Assembly: GCA_022496205.1 (NCBI GenBank)
Contig: WTXD01000151.1
Span: forward strand, 1 to 25,842
Direction of reading: 5' to 3'
DNA: 25,842 nucleotides
From: Gloeopeniophorella convolvens
Taxonomy: Eukaryota; Basidiomycota; Agaricomycetes; Russulales
The translations under genes were made by a program, and so were the position numbers. A model generated the notes under the pieces. The model did not search any database. It worked only from the letters and a program-made list of their open reading frames with translations, and was not told where the DNA came from. Shown in pieces: positions 17,280 through 25,640 of the stretch (position 1 is the first letter of the stretch; every line of letters begins with the position of its first letter).

Positions 17280-17344
17280 GTAAGCCCCATATGCTTGTAT
17301 CTTATGCCTCTCACACCCTAATACTGACTTGGTCTCTAGGACAG
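17280..17344 (+). other. Intron-like segment in LTR C bounded by 17-bp direct repeats
   Basis: GTAAGCCCC follows CTTGGTCTCTGGGACAG (17263-17279). The second copy, with one mismatch (17328-17344), ends the 65-nt segment at AG. Candidate branch sites are CTAAT (17318-17322) and CTGAC (17324-17328). It lies at the same relative position as the segment in LTR G, but the repeat sequence differs. Confidence 0.5.
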
Positions 17345-17502
17345 TTCACTGCATGCCTCGTGTGCCCTTTGCAGTCCCTTCGCATTGTGCCTAGTGCTCA
17401 CATCTTAAGCCTTGATGATGGAGACATCGTCCCACTACCTCTACTTATCTTAGTTAGACTTCCTGCGGCCTTCTTGCGTGTTGCACACAGCACACCATGA
17501 CA

Positions 17503-17598
17503 GCCAGCAGGACTATCTCGACCACCTCATCATCACAACATTCGAGAACATAGGGTTCAACTGGGACTTGAAGCCGGTTCACTCAACCAATATAAAGA
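17503..17598 (+). pseudogene. Unrecognised ORF U1, first part
   Basis: Coding sequence that resumes after the gypsy 3' LTR: QDYLDHLIITTFENIGFNWD, then LKPVHSTNIK, ending at copia LTR F. Removing LTR F and one AAAGA copy joins it in frame to the part at 18103. I do not recognise the family; it looks like a folded, aromatic-rich protein rather than low-complexity sequence. It could be a host gene or part of an uncharacterised mobile element. The upstream end was lost with the 5' part of the gypsy insertion. Confidence 0.5.
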
Positions 17599-18107
17599 TG
17601 TTGAAGCGCAGCAGAAACAGGGTGCCAACTAGGCAAGCAAGAGCAAAGCTCAGTCAGTGAAGTCAACAGACTTAATATCATTGGTGCAATACCTAGGCAA
17701 GCAAGAGCAAAGCTAAAGTAACTAGGTAAGCGCAAGTCCGGAAGTACCAAAAGTAAAGTACTTGCCTCAGTCAGTGAAGTCAACAGACTGAGGCTACAAG
17801 GGCAAAAACAGTGTCCTTTATATACACAAAAGGAGTATGGTTTGCATGTGATAAACAATAGCAACATGTGATAACCAGAGACCCATGTGAAAGTGGAACT
17901 AAAGTGGGTCGACCGAAACTGCATGTGGGTCATGGAAGAGCCCAGAAGAATCTAGAACAGGAACAAAAGTAGGTACAGCCTTAGAGGCTAGAACAAAATG
18001 ATGTCATATACATTGTAGATCAGATAGCTCGCAGATCACCGAGTCCCTTATCTAATCTAATCAGAGACGTCCTTCCTGTCCTGAGTCCTGTCCGTCTCAG
18101 CAAAAGA
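17594..18107 (-). mobile_element. Solo LTR of the copia family (F), with AAAGA target duplication
   Basis: The LTR is 17599-18102 (504 bp). On the minus strand it reads TGCTGAGACGG to GCGCTTCAACA. AAAGA lies at 17594-17598 and 18103-18107. Its first 157 bp match the truncated 3' LTR at 1020-1176, which ties it to the copia element in this window. A TATATAAAGG-like box is present on the minus strand near 17818-17826. It contains two pairs of direct repeats and an intron-like segment. Confidence 0.9.
17629..17692 (-). other. Intron-like segment in copia LTR F bounded by 22-bp direct repeats
   Basis: On the minus strand a 22-bp repeat ending GCTTGCCTAG (17714-17693) is followed by GTATTGCACC. 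A second identical copy (17650-17629) ends the 64-nt segment at AG. A second repeat pair of 24 bp lies at 17649-17672 and 17766-17789, partly inside the segment. Confidence 0.45.
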
Positions 18108-18417
18108 CCCAGCTGTCCAAACGGTTCTACAAATGGTTCAATGACTGCTCCACTAAATACTGGTATGCCCTAATAACTGAGTATCGCAAAGGCATGATCG
18201 CTGAGCTCAGTGACAATCTCCTCTTGGTCCTCACTCAGCTGGCCAATGGAGCTTACTGTGCCCTACGTTTAAAAAATCCACAACTCCCGTGCGACCTTCT
18301 AGCTGAAGGATTCTTCCGTAACAACCAGCACACCATCACCTCCAAAACCATATGCTCAAAGTACAATGGATGACTCATTGTCACCCCATAGGTGAAGAAA
18401 GTCACTAACGTACCATG
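18103..18417 (+). pseudogene. Unrecognised ORF U1, second part
   Basis: Continues U1 after LTR F: TQLSKRFYKWFNDCSTKYWY, ALITEYRKGMIAELSDNLLL, CDLLAEGFFRNNQHTITSK. In-frame stops are at 18371 (TGA) and 18389 (TAG). It ends at LTR B2; removing B2 and one CCATG joins VTNVP to CPFMVAVEDEYNK in frame. No family recognised. Confidence 0.55.
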
Positions 18418-19072
18418 TGTCATAAACACTAGGGCTTCAAGGAGGTCGAACTGCTCAGAACACTAGAGCGAACCTAACTCTACCAGTGAACACCCTACGC
18501 ATTGCTCACAATGCGACGCATACCACTCACATTGCGACTACAAGTCAAAATGCATCACGTGACCCTTCACCCCCATTTCTCGCCCTACTCCCTAATCCAA
18601 TTAACCCTGGAATACCCCCAAGATCCTGGACTAGGGATCTCTCAGAATGGCCATATTACTCATCCCAAAGTAATCAGAACCTTGATCAAGATGAAACACT
18701 TCATGCGTCCTCTTTGGGACTTTGATTATCAAGAACTCCATGGGGCCTCAAGCCTCACCATACGATGGAATCTGAGAAGTGTATCAGAGAGGAGAGGTTA
18801 CGGGGAATCCCCTCGGGAATCCCCATTAGCAATTAGACCAGATTCATCTGGGGGGTCTCCAGTAGTATATAAGACCCCCATGTATCGCCCAGTGGTCCTC
18901 AGACTGTCCATCTATGGCACTGTCATCTATACCTAGCACTGCAATAGCACTGTTAGTGTGTTCCCTCTCTGCTTCTGCATATCGCAGCTCATCTTCTGTC
19001 TATCCCCCTCGACACTCTCCAAACTCTGCTATCCTCTCTGTGCGCACTCCGCGAGTGAGTCCTGACACCATG
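18413..19072 (+). mobile_element. Solo LTR, family B, copy B2, with CCATG target duplication
   Basis: The LTR is 18418-19067 (650 bp), TGTCATAAACACTAGGG to GAGTCCTGACA. CCATG flanks at 18413-18417 and 19068-19072. It differs from B1 by scattered transitions, many at CpG, and small deletions such as the loss of gg in aatggccaa. TATATAAG is at 18866-18873. Confidence 0.9.
18866..18873 (+). promoter_or_regulatory. TATA box of LTR B2
   Basis: TATATAAG, conserved among B copies. Confidence 0.55.
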
Positions 19073-19558
19073 CCCATTTATGGTTGCAGTCGAAGACGAG
19101 TACAACAAGATGGACATAGGCATCAAGCTGTATACGACCCCAGTCCGACATAAACGCCCCGACCATCTCACACTCAAGACCAAGGACTGACTCATGGCGC
19201 AGGATAACCATCTCACCTCCATCATCCAGGACCTCTGGGATGATGGACTTACTGCTGACATGTACCACCTAGGTTAGGAGATGCGCAAGAGGAAGTGCAT
19301 CCAGTACGACATCGACAAACTGGAAAAGAAACACACCGACTTGAACATGTGCATCCTTCAGGTCTGCCGAAGACTCAAGGCAGCCTGTCTTGAGTCGCGT
19401 ATCCAGTCAGTCAACAATGCGCGACAGTACTCACAGAATTGTGTCACACCATTCCTTTTACACCTAACGAGTTATATCTGGGTGAACGAGGAGATGATGG
19501 CGGCCAGGTGACTCACTAGGCAGGGACTACCAGAGAGGGCAGAAGGTACAAGCGACCA
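19068..19558 (+). pseudogene. Unrecognised ORF U1, third part
   Basis: Continues U1: FMVAVEDEYNKMDIGIKLYT, NHLTSIIQDLWDDGLTADMY, EMRKRKCIQYDIDKLEKKH, ILQVCRRLKAACLESRIQSV, then SYIWVNEEMMAAR before TGA at 19509. Earlier in-frame stops are at 19188 and 19275. The middle part is rich in charged residues and could form a coiled coil. The frame stays readable after 19511 up to LTR A2 (GLPERAEGTSDH). No family recognised, and it shows no similarity by eye to the region downstream of 21335. Confidence 0.5.
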
Positions 19559-20062
19559 TGTCACAATTTGTACAATACACTTTCTTTTTTCATCTCCTTT
19601 CTTGCTTGTACGATACACTATACAATTCTTTTCACTTTTTCACTTTGTTACTCATCTGAATATTCCAATTCCTTCGTCCACTCCTACTTCTCACTGTCGC
19701 AATCGTCAGGAGTGGTATATCGGTTTAACAAATTGTCCTGTGTAAAGACTTATGACTCATCGACGTGGACTTGTACATTTGGGGACACTTATCTCTCATT
19801 CATCATACGATCCCTCACTTATCTCAATGCACCCCTTTTGCTATTCGACCCTTACTGTACTTCTACCTAGGAGACACACCTTAAGTCTGCTCTGACTCAG
19901 TGTGACTTGATACTAGGACATTATATAAACCATCTGACTTGTAGTACTTAAGACTTAGCAGTTGTACTCTAAGGCCTTAAGCCTGTTCTCCTTTGTCAAT
20001 CGATGAGGTTACCAGGGAATCCGCATGAGGGACTTGTTCACCCAAGTATCGCGAGGTCTTCA
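19559..20062 (+). mobile_element. LTR, family A, copy A2 (5' LTR of a short element)
   Basis: Begins TGTCACAATTTGTACAATAC. It matches A1 and A3 but carries about 140 extra bases between gtacgatacac (near 19620) and ggggacacttatc (near 19780). It is followed by the same Gag-like leader as A1. The 3' edge is approximate. Confidence 0.7.
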
Positions 20063-20315
20063 GCTCTTTGAACTCGACATACCAGAGGCCGATTGCCTCC
20101 ACTTGAAGACATCATGTCTTACCTAGGATCTCGTGCACACTCACGTGCACCTTTGAGGACTGGCTCACATCGAGACCAAACTCTCAAACCTTGCTCATCT
20201 CAGCCCTCGCCCGCTCAGCGTGCGCCGGCTCAGGCCGTGATAGACCACAATGTGGACTTCGGTATGCAGAATGAGGATTGAAGTCAAGGCAACTTCAGAC
20301 ATAAGAGGGATGCAA
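20063..20315 (+). pseudogene. Short internal region of the A2-A3 element: Gag start and purine tract
   Basis: Only about 250 bp lie between the two LTRs. A frame from about 20093 encodes PPLEDIMSYLGSRAHSRAPL, a basic stretch, and ends NVDFGMQNED at TGA 20279-20281. ataagagggatgcaa precedes LTR A3 and is a plausible polypurine tract. The element must be non-autonomous: it lacks protease, RT and integrase. Either a large internal deletion or a compact, TRIM-like design explains it. Confidence 0.6.
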
Positions 20316-20679
20316 TGTCACAACTTGTACGATGCTTTTTCTTTTTCTTCTTCATCCTTACCTGTACGATACAAGTTCTGTTCCATTACTTGACTCAGGG
20401 ATGCTTATCTTCCATTTGTCATACAACTCCCTCACTTATCTTGATGCACCCCTTTTGCTATTGGACTATTACTGTACTTCTACCTAGAAGACTCACCTTG
20501 AGTCCACTCTGACTCAGTCTAACTCAATACTAGGACGTTATGTAAACTGCATCTCTTGTAGTACTTAAGGCATAGTAGTTGTACTCTAAGGCCTTAAGCC
20601 TGTTCTCCTTTGTCAATCGACAAGGTTACTAGGGAATCCATGTGAGGGACTTGTTCACCCAAGTATCACAAGGTCTTCA
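20316..20679 (+). mobile_element. LTR, family A, copy A3 (3' LTR of a short element)
   Basis: 364 bp, TGTCACAACTTGTACGATGC to AAGGTCTTCA. It abuts LTR B3 without any spacer, so its downstream flank and target duplication cannot be seen; the upstream flank of A2 is GACCA. Confidence 0.7.
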
Positions 20680-21334
20680 TGTCACGAACACTAGGGCTTT
20701 AAGGAGGTTGAACTGCTCAGAACACTAGAGCGAACCTAGCCCTACCAGTAAACACCCTATACGTTGCTCACAATGCAACATGTACCACTCACATTGCGAC
20801 TACAAGTCAAAATGCATCATATGACCCTTTACCCCCATTCCTCGCCCTACTCCCTAATGGCCAATTAACCCTGGAATACCCCCAAGATCCCGGACTAGGG
20901 ATCTCTCAGAATGGCCATATTACTCGTCCCAAAGTAACCAGAACCTTGATCAAGGTGAAACACTTCACGCGTCCTCTTTGGGACTCTGATCATCAAGAAC
21001 TCCATGGGGCCTCAAGCCCCACTCTGCGATGGAATCTAAGAAGCGTATCAGAGAGGAGAGGTTATGGGGAATCCCCTCTGGAATCCCCATCAGTAATTAG
21101 ACCAGATTTGTCTGGGGGGTCTCCAGTAGTATATAAGACCCCCATGTATCGCCCAGTGGTCCTCAGACTGTCCATCTGTGGCACTCTCATCTGTACCTAG
21201 CACTGCAATAGCACTGTTAGTGTGTTCCCACTCGTATCTGCAATACTCGCAGCTCATCTTCTGTTCCCCCTCTGTAACGCTCTCCAAACCCTCTGCTATC
21301 CTCTCTGCGCGCACTCTGCGAGTGAGTCCTGACA
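20680..21334 (+). mobile_element. LTR, family B, copy B3
   Basis: 655 bp, TGTCACGAACACTAGGGC to GAGTCCTGACA. Flanks are CTTCA on the left and TTTGG on the right, so no target duplication is preserved. TATATAAG is at 21130-21137. The hairpin arms are changed on both sides relative to B1. Confidence 0.85.
21130..21137 (+). promoter_or_regulatory. TATA box of LTR B3
   Basis: TATATAAG, conserved among B copies. Confidence 0.55.
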
Positions 21335-21740
21335 TTTGGACAGTCTTTTACACCCTCTGATCAGCTGCGACTCTAGTGTCTTACTTTGGAATTACCGCAC
21401 CTCAGACCGCGCTCCTCTCGGACCGTGCTCATCCTCAAGCGCTGATTCGTCCCTCGTCCTACTCTGATCTTGACGCTCCCCCTCGTGGACCGCCAACCCT
21501 TCTTGACTACGGCACTCCCACTCGTGGACTGTCTCCTGAACTCCAGTACCCTCCTCTTGTCTCCACTCCTCGTCCTCCACCTACGCCTCGTTCTCCATCA
21601 TACCATCCACGCTCCCCATCTCCGATCGACGTTGAACCAGGACAAATCCTTGACGTTCTCACAGTACCACCTCGCTCTCCCTCTCCTCACCACTCGGCCT
21701 TCGACTTCCTAGTCCGCCTCAGAGCTCAACAGGTGCAAGA
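21335..21740 (+). pseudogene. Unrecognised coding region U2, Pro/Ser-rich start
   Basis: An open frame from about 21361 reads YFGITAPQTALLSDRAHPQ, PRGPPTLLDYGTPTRGLSP and PSPIDVEPGQILDVLTVPP, then FDFLVRLRAQQVQ, where LTR B4 begins. Composition is typical of a disordered protein region with repeated RSPS and PP motifs. Deleting B4 and one CAAGA joins RAQQVQ to ERFAEIVRTSA in frame. No Met start is visible; upstream sequence ends at LTR B3. Function unknown. It may be a host gene or an uncharacterised element's protein. Confidence 0.5.
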
Positions 21741-22397
21741 TGTCACGAACACTAAGGCCTCAAGGAGGTCGAACTGCTCAGAACACTAGAGCAAATCCAG
21801 CCTTACCAGTAAATACCCTACGCGTCGCTCACAATGCGACGCGTACCACTCACATTGCGACTGCAAGTCGAAATGCATCACGTGACCCTTCGTCCCCATT
21901 CCTCGCCCTACTCCCTAATGGCCAATTAACCCTGGAATACCCCCAAGATCCCAGACTAGGGATCTCTCAGAATGGCCATATTACTCGTCCCAAAGTAACC
22001 AGAACCTTGATCAAGGTGAAACACTTCATGCGTCCTCTTTGGGACTCTGATCATCAAGAACTCCATGGGACCTCAAGCCCCACTCTGCGATGGAATCTAA
22101 GAAGCGTATCAGAGAGGAGAGGTTATGAGGAATCCCCTCTGGAATCCCCATCAGTAATTAGACCAGATTCGTCTGGGGGATCTCCAGTAGTATATAAGAC
22201 CCCCATGTATCGCCCAGTGGTCCTCAGACTGTCCATCTGTGGCACTCTCATCTGTACCTAGCACTGCAATAGCACTGTTAGTGTGTTCCCTCTCTGCTCC
22301 TGCATATCGCAGCTCATCTTTTGTCTATCCCCCTCGACGCTCTCCAAACTCTGCTATCCTCTCTGCGCGCACTCCGCGAGTGAGTCCTGACACAAGA
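21736..22397 (+). mobile_element. Solo LTR, family B, copy B4, with CAAGA target duplication
   Basis: The LTR is 21741-22392 (652 bp). CAAGA is at 21736-21740 and 22393-22397. TATATAAG is at 22191-22198. Its hairpin arms match B1. Its removal restores an open frame across the site. Confidence 0.92.
22191..22198 (+). promoter_or_regulatory. TATA box of LTR B4
   Basis: TATATAAG, conserved among B copies. Confidence 0.55.
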
Positions 22398-23179
22398 ACG
22401 ATTTGCAGAAATTGTACGCACCTCAGCCATCCCTCAGTCTCCCACTCCTGGCCCCTCTCGCACTGGTGAACAAGCTCCCAGCCCCTTGGTCGAGCCTACT
22501 CCAGCCTCCCCTGTCATATCCACTCCCCAGCCTCACCTGTCGCGTTTTTCACCTCTTTACTCCCCTTCGCATCTCTCTGTCCCTGCCGTTTCTCCTCATC
22601 CTGCATCGCCGACGCATACTCCTGCGCTCAGTCCTGCTCCTACTCCTACTCCTCATCTTGTACCAACTCCCATACCCTCGCGAGCAGCGATGGTATCCCC
22701 GTTAATCTTCGCCCCCAATCCAGTACCCGCTCCTGCCCTTGAAATCCTAGTCGACGTCGCAGTCGAACAAATCCCAGATCAAGCACCTCCACCATACCAA
22801 GCTCCACCTCGTTATTCTCCCTCCATCTCTGAGTTTAGTGAAGACCTCACTGACTACGCCGAGAACCACTTCGTTCTCCCTCGCCGTGCACCATCTCCTG
22901 ACTGCGCTCACACTAACCACTACTATCACGAGCGCATCGCCCAAGTCCTACACGGCTACCCAGCGGCAATTGGCAATCACCACCAGCCTTTCCACGTCCC
23001 TCACATTAGCAGCGCCCTCTACTACCTCACCCATTTCGACGAGTTTCTCCCTGAAGTCCGTCCCTTCAGGTTGATCATCCTCCCCAAGCACTACATCACC
23101 ATCCCTTCCACGCGTGTAAACGGACAAGGTCCACCATACGCACCACAGTACATCTGCGCCGTCACCGCTTACACTCCCC
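22393..23179 (+). pseudogene. Unrecognised coding region U2, second part
   Basis: Continues as ERFAEIVRTSAIPQSPTPGP, then a long Pro/Ser/Thr-rich stretch up to about 22740. Ordered-looking protein follows: ALEILVDVAVEQIPDQ, SISEFSEDLTDYAENHFVLP, HERIAQVLHGYPAAIGNHHQ, HISSALYYLTHFDEFLPEVR, PFRLIILPKHYITIPSTR. Near 23175 the sensible frame changes by one base to LGAIRYDFTYH. That could be an indel or a short unrecognised intron. No family recognised. Confidence 0.55.
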
Positions 23180-23536
23180 CTTGGTGCCATCCGTTACGAC
23201 TTCACCTACCACCTCATCCACACCTTCAAAGACCTCGCGTTTGGCACCCAACGACTCTACGAAGGAGCAAGAATTCCCCTTCGTCATATTGACTTCCTTG
23301 ACGGCCGCGTCCTCACCACTGAAGGCAACCTCCACTTCAACCACGGTCGCCTCATCCGCATCGACAACCGGTACTCCGTCGTGAACGACGCCTGTAGCCT
23401 TTACCCCCATCTTAAACTCTTCACCGCCTACGCTCGCGTTCCCAACAACATCAAGCAGATAGGCGACGATCCCTTCCTCGTTATCGACTCCAACCTTCTC
23501 GCCATCGTCCATATACCGGTAGAAGAGTTCCTGTAA
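23180..23536 (+). pseudogene. Unrecognised coding region U2, third part
   Basis: Frame LGAIRYDFTYHLIHTFKDLA, YEGARIPLRHIDFLDGRVL, NHGRLIRIDNRYSVVNDACS, KLFTAYARVPNNIKQIGDDP, ending AIVHIPVEEFL and TAA at 23534-23536. It reads as one compact domain. A GTAAAC at the stop and CTTCTAG at 23591-23597 could bound a 60-odd-nt intron, which would remove the stop; unproven. Confidence 0.5.
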
Positions 23537-23644
23537 ACCTAGCAAATCAGTCGAATACTTGTACCTGTAAATAGTATCTGCCCAATTATCTTCTAGAGTG
23601 CGTAGCACCTCTGTGGGAGATACTATTGACTCAGACTCGACTCA
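23537..23644 (+). other. Short gap within U2
   Basis: Several stops in all relevant frames; either intergenic, intronic or decayed. It contains GTAAAC...CTTCTAG and GTGCGT...TGACTCAG as possible intron ends. Confidence 0.3.
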
Positions 23645-24554
23645 GTGGAAGCACCACCCCAAGTATTGCTTGAAGGACTCCACCTGATCCCTTACAACGA
23701 CGACAATCGCCTAACCTTTGACCAAGCCTACCGACGCTTCTTTGACAAATATTATCAAGTCCTTCATCGTATTATCCAACTTCAGTTCTACGACCCTCGC
23801 GCTCGTGTCCACAACTTTTCTACCGACACTCTAGTCCGCTCTGACTCTTGGCTCACTCCGGTCTTAACAAGACTTCGACGATCTCTCCCATTCGGACAAC
23901 TCTTCGACAACGATCTACACCTCAGTCACTGGTTCAACGCAGAAAGGAACATCGTTCAAAGCGCTGTAGAAGAACAGCATCTTTTCTGGTTCCTTCAACG
24001 ACCTAGTAGTGTACGCTGGGAACCCATTCAAACCACTAACCTCTGGCTCGAACTCGAGCTCTTGTGGTGGAATATCGTTCAAGTCCACAAAGAGCATCTC
24101 ATCGAAAAATCCTTACCGGCCATCGAATCTACTATCTTGAACGCTTCATCACTACTCCATACCAGACTCGTCTCCACTTCGCTCAACTTGTCCTACTTCA
24201 AGAAAACCCTTTGGTACCTCTCTATTCTATCCGCTCCGGCCCCTTCTGCAACTATACTTGCACCTGCAAGATGCACACTGGATCATAAGTAATCCTCTCG
24301 ACCTCGACCTTGTCCAATCAAACAACGATTTCCTGTATCCTGTACCACGACGACCTCCTCTTATTCCTCCAGCAACCCCTGAATCAGACATCGGAGAAGA
24401 CAGTTGGAACAACGCCCCAAGCATCGTCAGCAACTTCAGCCTCGACGAAGAACAAGAAGCAACAGACAACGACGTCCCCAGCATCCATACTATCAGCGAC
24501 CTCGACCTACAAGACACCAGTGACCTTACCGACACCCAGTATTTAGAGATCTAG
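23645..24554 (+). pseudogene. Unrecognised coding region U2, fourth part (frame-shifted)
   Basis: The frame from 23645 encodes EAPPQVLLEGLHLIPYND, LTFDQAYRRFFDKYYQVLHR, SHWFNAERNIVQSAVEEQHL, RWEPIQTTNLWLELELLWWN and IVQVHKEHLIEK. Around 24105 the most protein-like text moves to the next frame (RIYYLERFITTPYQTRLHF, AQLVLLQENPLVPL). Around 24225 it moves again (FYPLRPLLQLYLHLQDAHW). It ends in an acidic tail (DLQDTSDLTDTQYLEI) with TAG at 24552-24554. Each step equals one lost base, consistent with decay or assembly error. The aromatic, Trp-rich core suggests a real folded domain. Family not recognised. Confidence 0.5.
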
Positions 24555-24690
24555 TCAGATCCTCCTGTACCCTGTATTTTAGACTATCAGAGTCTTTCTG
24601 TCGCAATCCTGGCATCCAGACCTAATCGTCGACGGTCTCCCAGACACCGTCCTCCGACACCACTACCGCAAGTAGCGTTACCACCAGTAC
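24555..24690 (+). other. Possible Pro/Arg-rich linker of U2
   Basis: The frame of the acidic tail stays open after the TAG: DPPVPCILDYQSLSVAILAS, then RRRSPRHRPPTPLPQVALPP. This may be a continuation beyond a nonsense mutation. Confidence 0.35.
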
Positions 24691-24691
24691 A

Positions 24692-25123
24692 ATGTACACC
24701 AACCCTGAAGATCCAAGAAACCTCAGCAGAACCCGACTCATCGACATTCAACGTGATAACGTTGCGCACCATCCAGAAATCATCTACATCGGCCAAACCT
24801 TGCCTACTCGAAACTTCCTTGGCTTTCACAACTTCCGACGCTGGTGCAGAGAAGAATACAACCGTCGCCAACTCCGTATCATTAGTTTCCCCCACGACCT
24901 CCACGAACTCGCCAACTTCACTAGCGACCCTCTGCACTTTGAAGGCTATCTGTGGAAACGATCTACAAGAATCTTTCGCGACCACATTGAAGAAGACTAC
25001 GCCCGCATTGAACGCCATTCCATTGATCGACGTCGTCCTATCCTTAACCACGCTTTCACCATCGCATATCATCACAACGTCAACACCTACACCGTACAAG
25101 TTGTAGGACTTCCTATCGTCTGA
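24692..25123 (+). pseudogene. Unrecognised coding region U2, fifth part
   Basis: 143 codons from ATG 24692: LSRTRLIDIQRDNVAHHPEI, IYIGQTLPTRNFLGFHNFRR, WCREEYNRRQLRIISFPHDL, GYLWKRSTRIFRDHIEEDYA, RPILNHAFTIAYHHNVNTYT, ending VVGLPIV and TGA. It looks like a folded, basic and aromatic protein. It could be a separate gene or a continuation of the upstream part after another one-base shift. Not recognised. Confidence 0.5.
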
Positions 25124-25133
25124 ATTACTCTTT

Positions 25134-25640
25134 ATGAGTACCGAATTCAAACAATACATCAAGGAGAACACTTGGAACGACCCTAGCCCAGAAGAAATTA
25201 CTGACATCTCCCGACATCTACCTCCCGGAAGCATTATTAGGAAAATCAGACTTGACGAAGAAAGCGGACACATCTACGCCATCGCCACCGTCCTTGGACG
25301 AACTCTCGTTCTGACGAGGCAACCAAGCAAACAGTTTTCACCACTTATCAAGTACCAGTCCTCGACGCACTCAACGCTTACTACCCACACGCCGATCAAC
25401 TCAAGGTTATGCCTGGGCGTCCTTAGAAGGACTTTACAAAGACAAGAAAGTCCGTTGGAACGAAGGAAGGAAAGGTGGCAATATTCAACAACCAACCAGT
25501 ATACTTCGACCCTCCTGAACAAACCCGCGTCGTACCACCACCTACACCACCTCCCTCAGACGACTCAGACGAAGTCAACGAACTCCTAGAATCTACTCAA
25601 GAAACATCCACCGTATCTCCAGAAAAGTTACTCCATTAGG
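25134..25640 (+). pseudogene. Unrecognised coding region U2, sixth part (frame-shifted)
   Basis: Starts ATG 25134: STEFKQYIKENTWNDPSPEE, ITDISRHLPPGSIIRKIRLD, GHIYAIATVLGRTLVLTRQP. The likely frame then moves near 25330 (VFTTYQVPVLDALNAYYPHA), near 25408 (YAWASLEGLYKDKKVRWNEG) and near 25475 (VAIFNNQPVYFDPPEQTR), followed by an acidic Pro-rich end (PSDDSDEVNELLESTQETS). TAG is at 25637-25639. Three frame changes in 150 bp argue for a decayed gene or low-quality consensus. Confidence 0.45.

Larger units (their letters stand above)
16881..17502 (+). mobile_element. Gypsy 3' LTR, family C
   Basis: 622 bp, TGTCGTGGCTTGCC to CACACCATGACA, directly after the Pol stop and purine tract, so it is the 3' LTR of this gypsy. 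The flanking 5 bases downstream are GCCAG. The matching upstream copy is lost because the 5' end of the element is gone. Parts around the promoter resemble LTR G (ctcctctaagtagtataa against ctcctctagtagtataaa), so C and G are related families. Confidence 0.85.

Noticed and set aside
23116..23150. Short intron in U2 to explain the frame change near 23175
   Set aside because: GTAAAC to CACAG is only about 33 nt, shorter than usual fungal introns, and the interval reads well as coding. A one-base indel is simpler.
22747..23608. Minus-strand ORFs opposite region U2
   Set aside because: Val/Glu-rich antisense shadows of the Pro/Thr-rich plus-strand coding text.
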